From the NCBI GenBank assembly GCA_964517265.1, contig CAZFBS010000011.1, positions 4,544-68,543 on the forward strand: DNA of 64,000 nucleotides, in the 5' to 3' direction. The notes beneath the pieces are model-generated. The model was not told the DNA's origin. It ran no database searches and saw nothing but the letters and a program-made list of their open reading frames with translations. Positions 47,464-56,449 of this stretch are shown piece by piece. The stretch comes from REEP01 sp964517265 (GTDB lineage: Bacteria; Pseudomonadota; Alphaproteobacteria; Rhodospirillales; Defluviicoccaceae). Both the position numbers and the translations under genes were made by a program. Numbering within the stretch: position 1 is the first letter of the stretch; each line of letters begins with the position of its first letter.

Positions 47464-48975
47464 ATGGCGATGACAATGCGTCCCCCATGGCGGGGCCCGA
47501 CGGCTCCGGCAGTTTTTGCGCTGATCCTGCTCTTGCCCATGGTCTTCGGCTGCATCGCAGGGCCGGATTCCGGTCCTGCGGTTGAGTCCGGCGCTGGCGG
47601 CGCAAGCGTGATCGCAGCGCGTGAGGGGGAGGATTCGGCCGAGGCATTGGCGCGGTTCGACAGCGTGTTCGCTTCAAACGCATCGGATCCCAGCAATACC
47701 CGCCAGTTGAAGCAGTTTCGCGATGCCTACACGCGTGTCCGCGCCCTCTACGTTCAAGAGGTGGCGGATTCGGAGCTGGTCGATGCCGCTATCGAGGGCG
47801 TTCTTAAACAGGATGCGGCGCATCAGAAGGTGCCTGCGGAAACGCTGGTGGAATCGGCTCTCGACGCGATGACGACATCGCTGGATCCGCACTCCGCTTA
47901 CCTCAACGCCGACGAACTGAAGGACGCGGAACTGATCACCACCGGCGAGTTCGGTGGCGTTGGCATTCAGGTTGCCGAAGAGGATGGCAGGATCACCGTC
48001 ATCGCCCCGATTGAAGATACTCCGGCGGCACGCGCCGGCCTCAAGTCGGGGGATGTTATCACGCACGTGGATGGTCAGTCTGTCTCCAGCATGAGTCTGA
48101 GCGAAGCGGTCCATGCCATGCGTGGGCCGGAAGGAACGCAAATCCAGCTCGGGATCGAGCGGACCGGCCGCCAGCCGTTTACGGTCACCATCAGGCGCGA
48201 GGTCATCGCCATCAAGCCGGTGCGCTGGAGCGTCTACGACGATATCGGCTACGTTCGTATCGTCAGCTTCAACGAAAAGGCCCGAAGCGAACTGGTGACC
48301 GCAATGACCGATCTCAATGCCCGGCTAGGCTCGTCCGGGCGCGGCATCGTCCTCGATCTGCGCAACAACCCGGGTGGATTGTTCGAGCAGTCGCTCTACG
48401 TAGCGGACGCGTTTCTCGACAGCGGCGTCATCGTCTCTATCCGTGGGCGGGATCAGCAGCACATCCGGGAGTTTGCCGCACGCAAGGGCGACCTCGCCAA
48501 CGGCTTGCCGATGGTCGTGTTGATCAACGGCGGTTCCGCCTCCGCCTCCGAGATTGTCGCCAGTGCGCTGCAGGACAATGGCCGGGCGCTCGTCATGGGC
48601 ACACCCTCGTTCGGAAAAGGATCGGTGCAGACGGTGATGCGGTTGCCGGTGGAAGGGGCGCTGAAGTTGACGACGGCACTCTATTACTCTCCGACCGGTC
48701 AGGCCATCCAGGCCGAGGGCGTTCGTCCGGACGTCATCTTGACGGGTGACGATGACGATCCCGCGGCGGTCCGCGAAGCCAGCCTTCCGCACGCGTTGCC
48801 GTCCCTGAGCACAGGTGAGACCCGCGATCACGCGCAGGTGGCCAGCACAGCGTGTCCGGCCGTGACACGAGATCACAGCCGGGACCACGCCTTGGGCTGC
48901 GCGGTCACGCTGCTCCAGTCCGGCTCCCTCGCCCGGTTCCTCGCCACACGACATGCCGACGTCGTGGGCAGGTGA
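47464..48975 (+). CDS. S41 carboxy-terminal processing protease (CtpA-like) lipoprotein
   Basis: 503 residues from ATG 47464. A signal with lipobox (LLLPMVFGC) suggests outer-membrane or periplasmic anchoring. The PDZ domain follows (GEFGGVGIQVAEEDGRITVI, ARAGLKSGDVITHVDGQSV). The S41 catalytic Ser is in LINGGSASASEIVASALQD and Lys in GTPSFGKGSVQTVMRLP. CtpA proteases clip C-terminal tails of cell-wall enzymes and other periplasmic proteins. The C-terminal 70 residues (EASLPHALPSLSTGETRDHA onward) are low-similarity and may be a variable tail. Confidence 0.92.
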   Translation: MAMTMRPPWRGPTAPAVFALILLLPMVFGCIAGPDSGPAVESGAGGASVIAAREGEDSAEALARFDSVFASNASDPSNTRQLKQFRDAYTRVRALYVQEVADSELVDAAIEGVLKQDAAHQKVPAETLVESALDAMTTSLDPHSAYLNADELKDAELITTGEFGGVGIQVAEEDGRITVIAPIEDTPAARAGLKSGDVITHVDGQSVSSMSLSEAVHAMRGPEGTQIQLGIERTGRQPFTVTIRREVIAIKPVRWSVYDDIGYVRIVSFNEKARSELVTAMTDLNARLGSSGRGIVLDLRNNPGGLFEQSLYVADAFLDSGVIVSIRGRDQQHIREFAARKGDLANGLPMVVLINGGSASASEIVASALQDNGRALVMGTPSFGKGSVQTVMRLPVEGALKLTTALYYSPTGQAIQAEGVRPDVILTGDDDDPAAVREASLPHALPSLSTGETRDHAQVASTACPAVTRDHSRDHALGCAVTLLQSGSLARFLATRHADVVGR

Positions 48976-49252
48976 CGCGGCTCGGGGCCTGCTCCGCGAC
49001 GACAAGCGCCGTGTATTGATCATCTGAGCGCCCTCGGCGCGATCGCCGGGCCCTCAAACGCAGGCATTCCGCTGGCCAGGCTCCCTCTCCGTCTTTTTCA
49101 GGGGGCCCTGCCGACGGGAATGCCGCCTGCTCCCGATACCGTCCACCTTCCTTCCCATTTCCCTCCCCCCCCCTGTGTGCCGACGCGTGAAATCCTGCGC
49201 GCTCAGAATCTTGATAACCATCCCGCGACTCTGAGGCGAAAGAGCAGGATCC

Positions 49253-49352
49253 NNNNNNNNNNNNNNNNNNNNNNNNNNNNNNNNNNNNNNNNNNNNNNNN
49301 NNNNNNNNNNNNNNNNNNNNNNNNNNNNNNNNNNNNNNNNNNNNNNNNNNNN
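49253..49352. other. Assembly gap (100 N)
   Basis: Removes the start of the transglutaminase-like protease and its promoter. Confidence 0.99.
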
Positions 49353-49980
49353 CGAGTCCCTGCGGCCCAGCTTCCTGCACTCGGTCGAGAGCCGTTCAAG
49401 CAATCTCTCCCCGTTTGTTCGCTGGACCGCCGTGATGTCGCGTGTTGCCGAAGAGGCGGAGCGGACAGACAGCGGAGACTGCCGCATGCCGGGCACTGCG
49501 TCCTGCCGCTATCGGGACTGGCTTCAGTTTCTGGACACGCTTCGAGAATTATCCCGATCGAACCAGCTTGCCGCTGTCAACGGCTACGTCAACGCCCGTC
49601 CTTATGTTGCGGACGAGAAAAACTGGAAAATGCAGGATTACTGGGCGACCCCGGGGGAGTTCTTTGCGCGCTCGGGGGATTGCGAGGACTTCGCCATCGC
49701 CAAATTCTTTTCGTTGAAGCATTTGGGATGGCGCGATGACGAGCTTCGCATTGCCGCCGTCAAGGATGTCAAGCTTGGGACCGGTCACGCCGTTCTGGTG
49801 GTTTTTCATGCCGGGAGGACGTGGCTGCTCGACAACCAACTGGCGCGCGTGACCGACTTGGCCACCATCCGCCACTATCAGCCAGTCTACTCGATCAACG
49901 AATCCCATTGGTGGGTTCATCGGCCCACCGAACGGCCTGACGGCCTCGTTCTTACTCTTGCCTCGCGCTCCGCGCGCTAA
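49353..49980 (+). CDS. Bacterial transglutaminase-like cysteine protease (BTLCP/LapG-like), N-terminus in gap
   Basis: About 209 C-terminal residues. The Cys-His-Asp triad is visible: ARSGDCEDFAIAKFFSLKHL (Cys), LGTGHAVLVVFHAG (His) and TWLLDNQ (Asp). The N-terminal portion with the first helices (FVRWTAVMSRVAEEAERTD) is present from the gap edge. The BTLCP family includes LapG, which releases RTX adhesins from the cell surface when c-di-GMP is low. No LapD partner is next to it here. A signal peptide must lie in the gap. Confidence 0.9.
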
Positions 49981-50097
49981 CCACTCGGCGCGCCCGTCTC
50001 ACCCAAATTTGCCGCCTCGTTATGTCCAAGGCGCGCGCCCTGCACATCAATGGCAACCACCGCCCCGCTTCCTTCGGAGGCGTCGGAAAGCCCCGGT

Positions 50098-50523
50098 TCA
50101 GCGGATGACCAGAACCGAGACTTCGGCATGACGCACGACCCGCGATGCGTTGGCTCCGATCAGATAATCTCCCATTTCGGGCCGGTGCGACGCCATCACG
50201 ATGAGATCCGCCGCGATCTCGGACGCCGTCTCCAGGATCATCCGGTACACGCTGCCGACCTTGACGTGCTTGGTCACCGGCACCCCTTCGGGGATATGGT
50301 CACGCACGAAGACGTCGAGCCCATCGGCGGCCGACGCTGCAAACCGCTGTTCGAAATCCACAGGCAGGCTCAGACGGTACATGCCCTTGGGCCAATCCGG
50401 GGTGATGGTCAGAACATGAAGCTCGCTGCCGAACGTCTCGCGCAGCGCCACGACCGCGGGGATCGCCTTCTTCCAGGAACTTTCCTCTTCCAGATCGACA
50501 GGCAACAGAATTCGGGCAAACAT
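50098..50523 (-). CDS. Universal stress protein (UspA family)
   Basis: A 141-residue single Usp domain: MFARILLPVDLEEESSWKKA, ELHVLTITP, GSVYRMILETASEIAADLIV and MASHRPEMGDYLIGANASRV. The ATP-binding G-2x-G-9x-G(S/T) pattern is modified (ASHRPEMGDYLIGANASRVV), so nucleotide binding is uncertain. It is downstream of and in the same direction as the TAXI-TRAP permease, separated by about 107 bp. Confidence 0.93.
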   Translation of the reverse strand: MFARILLPVDLEEESSWKKAIPAVVALRETFGSELHVLTITPDWPKGMYRLSLPVDFEQRFAASAADGLDVFVRDHIPEGVPVTKHVKVGSVYRMILETASEIAADLIVMASHRPEMGDYLIGANASRVVRHAEVSVLVIR

Positions 50524-50629
50524 CCATTTCTCCTCTGAAATCGGGCTCTCGGCGCACTCCGGTGGCTTAGTGTCCCCACCGAAGCGCGCTCTTCAAAGAG
50601 AGGTGACGAAAGCGGTCCTCAGCTGCGCG

Positions 50630-52819
50630 TTACTCTGCCGCCACCGCCCCCGATCGCACGAACGCACGCTGGTAGAAGAACATTGCGAGACCGATGCCGA
50701 GCCCGACCAGATCCGTCAGTCCACCGCCCTCGATCATGGACAGCGCGCCCACGAGCAGGATTGCCCGCAATATCATGTTGATCCGCCCGAAGAAATACCC
50801 CTGGACGGCAGAGGCGAGTAGGCAGACGCCTACCGTTGCGGTCACCGCAACCTGAGCGATTCTCAGCCATCCGGGAACGTCGATGCCGAACAGTTGGCTT
50901 TCCACCGGGGTCATCAGCATCGCCGGACTGTAGAAAAACATAAAGGGAACGATAAACGCGGCAATGCCGAATTTGAACGCGGTCACTGCCGTGCGCATCG
51001 GGTCGGCGCCGGAGATCGCTGCCCCGGCATAGGCGGCCAGCGCCACCGGCGGCGTAATCGCCGACACCACCGCGAAGTAGAACACGAAGAAATGCGCCGT
51101 CAGCGCCGGGATCCCGAGCTGCTGCAAACCGGGCGCCACCACCGAGGCGGCAACGGCGTAAGCGGCAGTCGTTGGCATTCCCATGCCCAGCACGATTGAA
51201 ATCAGCATGGCGAAGATCAGCGCCAGAAGCTGGCTGTGCTCCGCCATCCCCAAAAGCAGCGACGAGAACCGCGCGCCGACCCCGGTCAAGGCGATGACGC
51301 CGACGATGATGCCGGCACAGGCACATACGGCAATGATCTGGATCGCCATCCGCGCCGACACATCGAGCGCCCTGATCACGGACAGCGGTCCCATCCGGAA
51401 CGGCGTCAGCCAGCTCACCACGAACGCACTCACCATCGCCAGGGTGCCGGCCCGGATCACCGAATACCCCGTGAACAAGGCAACGATCAGAATCAGAATG
51501 GGGATAAAGAGAAAGGCCTGTTTCGCCAGCTTGCGGAACTCGGGCAATTCGTCGTCCCGCATCCCGCGCATTCTCAGCTTCAACGCCTCCAGGTCGACCA
51601 TGACGAAAACCGAGAGGAAATAGAGGCAAGCCGGAATGATCGCGGCGATCATGATCTCCGTGTAAGAAATCCCGGTAATTTCCGCCATGATGAACGCGCC
51701 AGCGCCCATGATCGGCGGCATGATCTGTCCGCCCGTCGAGGCGGTCGCCTCGATCGCTCCCGCCGTCTGGGCGCGATAGCCGACCTTCTTCATCAACGGA
51801 ATGGTCAGGCTTCCGGTTGCGACCACGTTGCCGGCCGAGGTGCCGTTGATCATCCCCATCAGGCCGGAGGCGAAAACCGCCACCTTGGCCGGACCACCCC
51901 GTGTGCGACCGGCAGCAGCAAACGCAAAGTTGACAAAGTAGTCGCCGACGCGGGAGGCCTGAAGGAAGCCGGCGAATGCGATGAACAGAATGATGTATGT
52001 GCTGGATACGGCGATCGGAGCGCCGAGGATGCCATTGTCGGTGTAGATGTAGGTAAAGAATCGCTCGGGGCTGTACCCCTCGTGGTGGAGAAAACCGGGC
52101 AACCAGGGGCCGACAAAGGCATACAAGATGAAGATGATCGAGATCACAACCAGCGCCAGCCCCGCGACCCGACGCGTCAGCTCGATGATCAGAACAATGC
52201 CGCTGAGTGCGGCCCACATATCAGCGCCGAGCGGCATCACGCCCGCGCGAAACCGCCAGGCGCTGAGATGGAACAACAGATACCCGGCTACGGCAATGGT
52301 CGCCGCGATTAGGACCCACGCTGTCCAGGGTATGCGGTGGCTGTCGGACGGAAAGATCCACGACGAGACGATGGCGACCACGATGGAGATCGTAAGCGGA
52401 ATTCCGAAGGTCTCGAACACCCATGGCGGCGGGAATGGCTGCCCGAGCTGATCGCGATACCAATGAGCGGTGATGAGACAACCCAGCGCCCAAAGCACAC
52501 CCGCTGCCGAGATCACCAGGGCAACCACCTGATAGGCGTCAAGCCGGCTTGCGGGCCGCTCCGGGTCGAGCCGGGCCGCCGCAACCAGCGCAAAGCCGAT
52601 GCTGAGGCCGCCGGCGACATGTAGGATGCGATACATCCATGTCTCGAGCGGATACGCGTTGAGCGAGATCAGGTGAAAAGCGGTGAAGGCGGCGCAAGCC
52701 GCAATCATCATATAATTCTGCCAACCGCCCAGGATGCGGACGTTGCTGGCTGCGGGTTCGTCGTCAATGCCCTGGGCAATCAGACGCGTATCTTCATTGG
52801 TAGCCGGCGACAGCGACAT
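50630..52819 (-). CDS. TAXI-type TRAP transporter fused permease (DctQ-DctM)
   Basis: 729 residues with about 16-18 hydrophobic segments. The N-terminal DctQ-like four-helix part is followed by the large DctM-like part with AGRTRGGPAKVAVFASGLMG, MINGTSAGNVVATGSLTIPL and PIMGAGAFIMAEITGISYTE. The TRAP-T 4TM/12TM fusion type pairs with a TAXI binding protein, which lies directly upstream in the same direction. Together they import a dicarboxylate, amino acid or similar solute with Na+. Confidence 0.94.
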   Translation of the reverse strand: MSLSPATNEDTRLIAQGIDDEPAASNVRILGGWQNYMMIAACAAFTAFHLISLNAYPLETWMYRILHVAGGLSIGFALVAAARLDPERPASRLDAYQVVALVISAAGVLWALGCLITAHWYRDQLGQPFPPPWVFETFGIPLTISIVVAIVSSWIFPSDSHRIPWTAWVLIAATIAVAGYLLFHLSAWRFRAGVMPLGADMWAALSGIVLIIELTRRVAGLALVVISIIFILYAFVGPWLPGFLHHEGYSPERFFTYIYTDNGILGAPIAVSSTYIILFIAFAGFLQASRVGDYFVNFAFAAAGRTRGGPAKVAVFASGLMGMINGTSAGNVVATGSLTIPLMKKVGYRAQTAGAIEATASTGGQIMPPIMGAGAFIMAEITGISYTEIMIAAIIPACLYFLSVFVMVDLEALKLRMRGMRDDELPEFRKLAKQAFLFIPILILIVALFTGYSVIRAGTLAMVSAFVVSWLTPFRMGPLSVIRALDVSARMAIQIIAVCACAGIIVGVIALTGVGARFSSLLLGMAEHSQLLALIFAMLISIVLGMGMPTTAAYAVAASVVAPGLQQLGIPALTAHFFVFYFAVVSAITPPVALAAYAGAAISGADPMRTAVTAFKFGIAAFIVPFMFFYSPAMLMTPVESQLFGIDVPGWLRIAQVAVTATVGVCLLASAVQGYFFGRINMILRAILLVGALSMIEGGGLTDLVGLGIGLAMFFYQRAFVRSGAVAAE

Positions 52820-52892
52820 GAAGGTCTCTTCCCTTTATCCGACACGGTCTTCGCCGTGCTTTAGTGCCGCATTTTGCGCGGCCTTGATGTAA

Positions 52893-52992
52893 NNNNNNNN
52901 NNNNNNNNNNNNNNNNNNNNNNNNNNNNNNNNNNNNNNNNNNNNNNNNNNNNNNNNNNNNNNNNNNNNNNNNNNNNNNNNNNNNNNNNNNNN
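52893..52992. other. Assembly gap (100 N)
   Basis: Placed between the TAXI binding-protein stop (52995) and the permease start (52819). The true operon spacing is therefore unknown. Confidence 0.99.
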
Positions 52993-52994
52993 CG

Positions 52995-53996
52995 TTACGA
53001 GCCTTTCAATTCCTCGGGGATCTCGTAGCCGTTCTCTTCGAACCAGCGGACTGCGCCCGGATGGAACGGCAGGAATTTATTGTGGATGTAATTTTCCGGC
53101 AGCGTTTCTTGCGCCGTGCTATGGATCGTCATCATGCGGTCATGCTGCTCCATCGCAATCTTGGTCATTTCATAGACCAAGCTCTCCGGCATGTCGCTGG
53201 AGGTGATGAAGAAGTTCCACATGGCGACCGTCTCGAGCGGCTCGCTTTGGTCCTTGTAGGTGCCGGCCGGGATCGTGAACGGCGCCATCGAGGGGTTGTT
53301 CTCAACGATCGTCTTGCTCTGCTCCTTGGTCGGCGCGAACACAACCGCATCGACCTGCGCCTTGATCTCGCTGAACGCGGAGATGGGAATGCCGGCCGCA
53401 AACGCGAACGCATCGATGAGACCGTCCTGCAGCTGTCCCGCCTGATCGCTCGCCCCGCCGTATTGCGGGTTCGCCGAAATATCGAGCGTCTCCAAAATCA
53501 CCGGCCAATAGGTCGCGGCGGTCCCACCGGCGGGTCCGACGCCCACGGTTTTCCCGTTCAGATCATCGAGCGACTTGATGTTGGAACGAGCCAGCGCGAT
53601 CGCATGAAACGGCGTTTGATACATGGGGAACATCGCACGCAGCTTGTCGTGCTTGACGCCCGGCGCCAGTTGGCTCTTGCCTTCCCACGCCTCCAGGGCC
53701 GGTCCCATCGTGACCATGCCGAACGCGTGCTGGCCGGTCTGGACCAACGTGGCATTCTGGACCGGCCCCCCGGTGACCTCGCCCCCGGCGTTGATCCCGA
53801 GCTGCTCGCCGACGAGGTTGGCGTAACCACTGCCGTAGATGTAATAGGTGCCCCCTTGGCTGGCGGTGCCGACCGTAATCGACGCAGGCCATCCGCTGCG
53901 GTCCTGCGCCGCGGCGGGCGATCCCCCCAATACCGTACACATCATGGTTACGACACCCAGAGCCAGGGCTGCCGCGTGACTCGTCCTCAAGATCAT
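52995..53996 (-). CDS. TAXI-family TRAP transporter solute-binding protein
   Basis: 333 residues from ATG 53996 (GGGAGG upstream); a Sec signal (HAAALALGVVTMMCTVLGGS) ends about AAAQDR. Conserved TAXI features: ASITVGTASQGGTYYIYGSG, VTGGPVQNATLVQTGQHAFG, GKTVGVGPAGGTAATYWPV and AFSEIKAQVDAVVFAP. TAXI proteins are named for the TRAP-associated extracytoplasmic immunogenic family and often bind glutamate-like or other acidic solutes. It is divergent from the GH13 gene. Confidence 0.94.
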   Translation of the reverse strand: MILRTSHAAALALGVVTMMCTVLGGSPAAAQDRSGWPASITVGTASQGGTYYIYGSGYANLVGEQLGINAGGEVTGGPVQNATLVQTGQHAFGMVTMGPALEAWEGKSQLAPGVKHDKLRAMFPMYQTPFHAIALARSNIKSLDDLNGKTVGVGPAGGTAATYWPVILETLDISANPQYGGASDQAGQLQDGLIDAFAFAAGIPISAFSEIKAQVDAVVFAPTKEQSKTIVENNPSMAPFTIPAGTYKDQSEPLETVAMWNFFITSSDMPESLVYEMTKIAMEQHDRMMTIHSTAQETLPENYIHNKFLPFHPGAVRWFEENGYEIPEELKGS

Positions 53997-54464
53997 CGTG
54001 ATGCATCCTCCCAATTGGATAGCAGTGTTGACTGGTTCGGAACACGGGTTCCATTTCGTCGCTAGACGAGAATCCTCCCGGAATATTGGTTGTAACATGG
54101 AGCCGCTGGCGGGAGATTCTTCCCAACGTGTGGGTTCTCTTGTTTCGACGACTCCGAGCATCTTGGCATCATCGTACAAAAGTTTTGCCATGGAAGCAAG
54201 GAACTGCCAATGATTATCCTTTGCCTCAACATGCCCGCCTTTGCTTCAAGATCTCGGAAGAAACGGAAAAATGCTCGCTCTGTGGACACTTTATACCCAG
54301 TTTGTGGTGGGAAGCCCCGCCACCGGGCGACATGCCGACCGAAAGCGCCCAACAGCCATCCCCTCGACACAGCCAGTGGTTGTCGGGAACCGGTTCCCAG
54401 GAAGCGGCAGAAGGAGGCCGCTTGGTGGAAGGCGGCGGGCGATCCCGTCACAACCGGTGCGATC
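53997..54464. other. Divergent intergenic region
   Basis: 468 bp between the TAXI binding protein and GH13 glucosidase. It contains a candidate promoter for the TAXI gene (54171-54199). The reading frame extending upstream of the GH13 start has no domain-like composition. Confidence 0.5.
54171..54199 (-). promoter_or_regulatory. Candidate sigma-70 promoter of TAXI-TRAP operon
   Basis: On the minus strand TTGCTT (54199-54194), 17-base spacer, TACGAT (54176-54171). Spacing is ideal, hexamer match moderate. It lies 175 bp upstream of the start. Confidence 0.3.
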
Positions 54465-56072
54465 ATGACCAGCGGCGAGATGCCTGACTGGTGGCGGGGC
54501 GCCGTTCTCTACCAGATCTACCCGCGCAGTTTCTTGGACAGCAATGGCGACGGGATCGGCGATCTGCCAGGGATAACCGAGAGACTGGAGTACATCGCCC
54601 GCCTTGGCGTCGACGGCATCTGGCTGTCGCCGTTCTATCCGTCGCCGATGAAGGACTTCGGTTACGACATCACCGACTACTGCGGCGTCGACCCGATGTT
54701 CGGCACGCTTCAGGATTTCGATCGGCTGGTTGCGCGTGCCCATTCGTTCGGTCTCAAGGTGATCCTCGATCAGGTCTACTCCCATACCTCGGACCGGCAT
54801 CCCTGGTTTGTCGAAAGTCGCGGCAGCCGGAACAATCCGAAAGCGGATTGGTATGTCTGGGCCGACCCGAAGCCCGACGGAACGCCGCCGAACAACTGGC
54901 TCTCCGTGTTCGGCGGCGTGGCCTGGGAGTGGGAGCCGCGCCGCCGGCAGTATTATCTCCACAATTTCTTGAAGGAGCAGCCCGACCTCAATTTTCATCA
55001 TCCCGACGTTCAGGACGCGGTTCTTGCCGTGGCCGAATTCTGGTTGCGGCGCGGAACCGATGGATTCCGCCTGGATGTGGCCAATTTCTTCGCCCACGAT
55101 CCGCTGTTGCGGGACAACCCTCCGTTTGCGCATCCTAACCCGATAAAGGCATACTGGATGCAGCAACAGGTCTTCAACCGGACGCGCCCGGAAACCCTGG
55201 CCTTCGTCGCTCGCCTGCGGGCGCTTCTCGATCGCCATCCGGGTACCATGGCGGTAGCGGAAATCGCCAGCGACGATCCGATCGGCACCACCCTCGACTA
55301 TATCGACGGTGCCGACCGTTACCACACGGCGTACAGCTTCGTTTTTCTCAGGCAGTCGTTCGGTGCCGGATTCATCCGCCGATCCGTCGAGGCGATGCTC
55401 AGCCGTTCGGCCACGGCGTGGCCCTCCTGGGCGTTCAGCAACCACGACGTGCCGCGCGTCGTCTCCCGCTGGGAGCATGGTGGCAATCCTCGAGCCTTCG
55501 CCAAGGTTCTGATCGCTGTCTTGACATGCCTGCGCGGCACCGCGTTCCTCTACCAGGGCGAGGAGTTGGGCCTGCCGCAAGCCGAGGTTCCTTTCGAGCG
55601 CCTTCAGGACCCGGAGGCGATCGCCTTCTGGCCGCTCTACCATAGCCGCGACGGCGCCCGCACGCCGATCCCCTGGTCTACCGAATCGCCGGCTGCGGGA
55701 TTCTCGAGTGTGCATCCTTGGCTGCCGGTCGATCCGCATCACTATCCGCTTTCTGTCGCCGTTCAGGAGACAGATCCGGATTCCGTGCTCCAGTTCACCC
55801 GCCGCTTTCTCGCCTGGAGAAGGCAACGGCCCACCTTGAGAACCGGCGAAATCACCTTTCTTGACGCTCCAGAGCCGATCCTTGTCTTCGTGCGCAGGAC
55901 CCCGGCGGAGCGGCTGCTGTGCGCGTTCAACCTCGGCGGCCAATCCGAGTCGATTGGGCTCGACCTCGGGCGCGACGTGATCCCTCTGCGCGGCCATGGT
56001 CTTGCCGGGTGTTTGCAGGGATATCAGCTCGATCTGCCCGCCTACGGCGCCGTGTTCGCGGTGTTGAGGTAG
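54465..56072 (+). CDS. GH13 alpha-glucosidase (oligo-1,6-/alpha-glucosidase type)
   Basis: About 535 residues from ATG 54465; an in-frame Met at 54480 (MPDWWRGAVLYQIYPRSFLD) is the alternative start. The (beta/alpha)8 barrel signatures are YQIYPRSFLDSNGDGIGDLP, GVDGIWLSPFYPSPMKDFGY, LDQVYSHTSDRHPWF, GFRLDVANFF (nucleophile Asp204), AVAEIAS (acid/base Glu266) and FSNHDVPRVV (Asp328). It cleaves alpha-glucosidic bonds of maltose/isomaltose-type sugars in the cytoplasm; there is no signal peptide. The exact subfamily (e.g. GH13_23) is inferred. Confidence 0.93.
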   Translation: MTSGEMPDWWRGAVLYQIYPRSFLDSNGDGIGDLPGITERLEYIARLGVDGIWLSPFYPSPMKDFGYDITDYCGVDPMFGTLQDFDRLVARAHSFGLKVILDQVYSHTSDRHPWFVESRGSRNNPKADWYVWADPKPDGTPPNNWLSVFGGVAWEWEPRRRQYYLHNFLKEQPDLNFHHPDVQDAVLAVAEFWLRRGTDGFRLDVANFFAHDPLLRDNPPFAHPNPIKAYWMQQQVFNRTRPETLAFVARLRALLDRHPGTMAVAEIASDDPIGTTLDYIDGADRYHTAYSFVFLRQSFGAGFIRRSVEAMLSRSATAWPSWAFSNHDVPRVVSRWEHGGNPRAFAKVLIAVLTCLRGTAFLYQGEELGLPQAEVPFERLQDPEAIAFWPLYHSRDGARTPIPWSTESPAAGFSSVHPWLPVDPHHYPLSVAVQETDPDSVLQFTRRFLAWRRQRPTLRTGEITFLDAPEPILVFVRRTPAERLLCAFNLGGQSESIGLDLGRDVIPLRGHGLAGCLQGYQLDLPAYGAVFAVLR

Positions 56073-56084
56073 GCGGGTTTCATT

Positions 56085-56118
56085 CTCATTCTGGCTCATT
56101 CCGGCTCATTCCGGCTCA
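56085..56118. repeat. 10-bp tandem repeat CTCATTCYGG, about 3.4 copies
   Basis: Units at 56085-56094, 56095-56104 and 56105-56114 followed by a partial CTCA. It begins 12 bp after the GH13 stop codon. It may be a 3'-UTR feature or a slippage-prone array. Confidence 0.75.
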
Positions 56119-56181
56119 CAGCGAGCGATTGCCGGCGCGCGTGGGGCAGTCTGCGATGGACGATTGCATTTCTTTTCGATA

Positions 56182-56197
56182 TACCCCATATGGGTTA
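56182..56197. promoter_or_regulatory. Palindrome TACCCCATATGGGTTA
   Basis: Core CCCATATGGG (56185-56194) is perfect; the flanks extend symmetry except for one pair. It is nearly identical to CCCAAATGGG at 14186-14195. A further AAATGGGTT half-site follows at 56204-56212. It lies about 250 bp upstream of the kinase start. Confidence 0.4.
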
Positions 56198-56449
56198 ACT
56201 CGGAAATGGGTTGCGGAACAAGCAGCGACGTGCTTTTTCAGCTGAAAGCACAACATATTGTTATGCCTAGACCAGGAAGGGCGCTGTCTCTTCGGCGTCA
56301 GCGTACAGGCGCTCGCCGCCGAAGCAGATCTGCCGAAGCCTGTCCCGGTTACAGTCTTGAAACGGCGCCGATCGCGCAGGACACGGCTCTATGCGTATTG
56401 GAGCGTTTGGATTCAGGCAAACCACCGGCACCTGTTGAAGGCGTCTTCA

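Larger units (their letters stand above)
56073..56449. other. Intergenic region before the PAS kinase
   Basis: 377 bp. It carries a short tandem repeat, an AT-rich island near 56165-56280 and a 10-bp palindrome. A 5' extension of the kinase frame to 56258 is open but non-domain-like. Confidence 0.5.

Noticed and set aside
54291..56099. 602-codon minus-strand frame opposite the GH13 gene
   Set aside because: Antisense shadow; the plus-strand product has all three GH13 catalytic residues.
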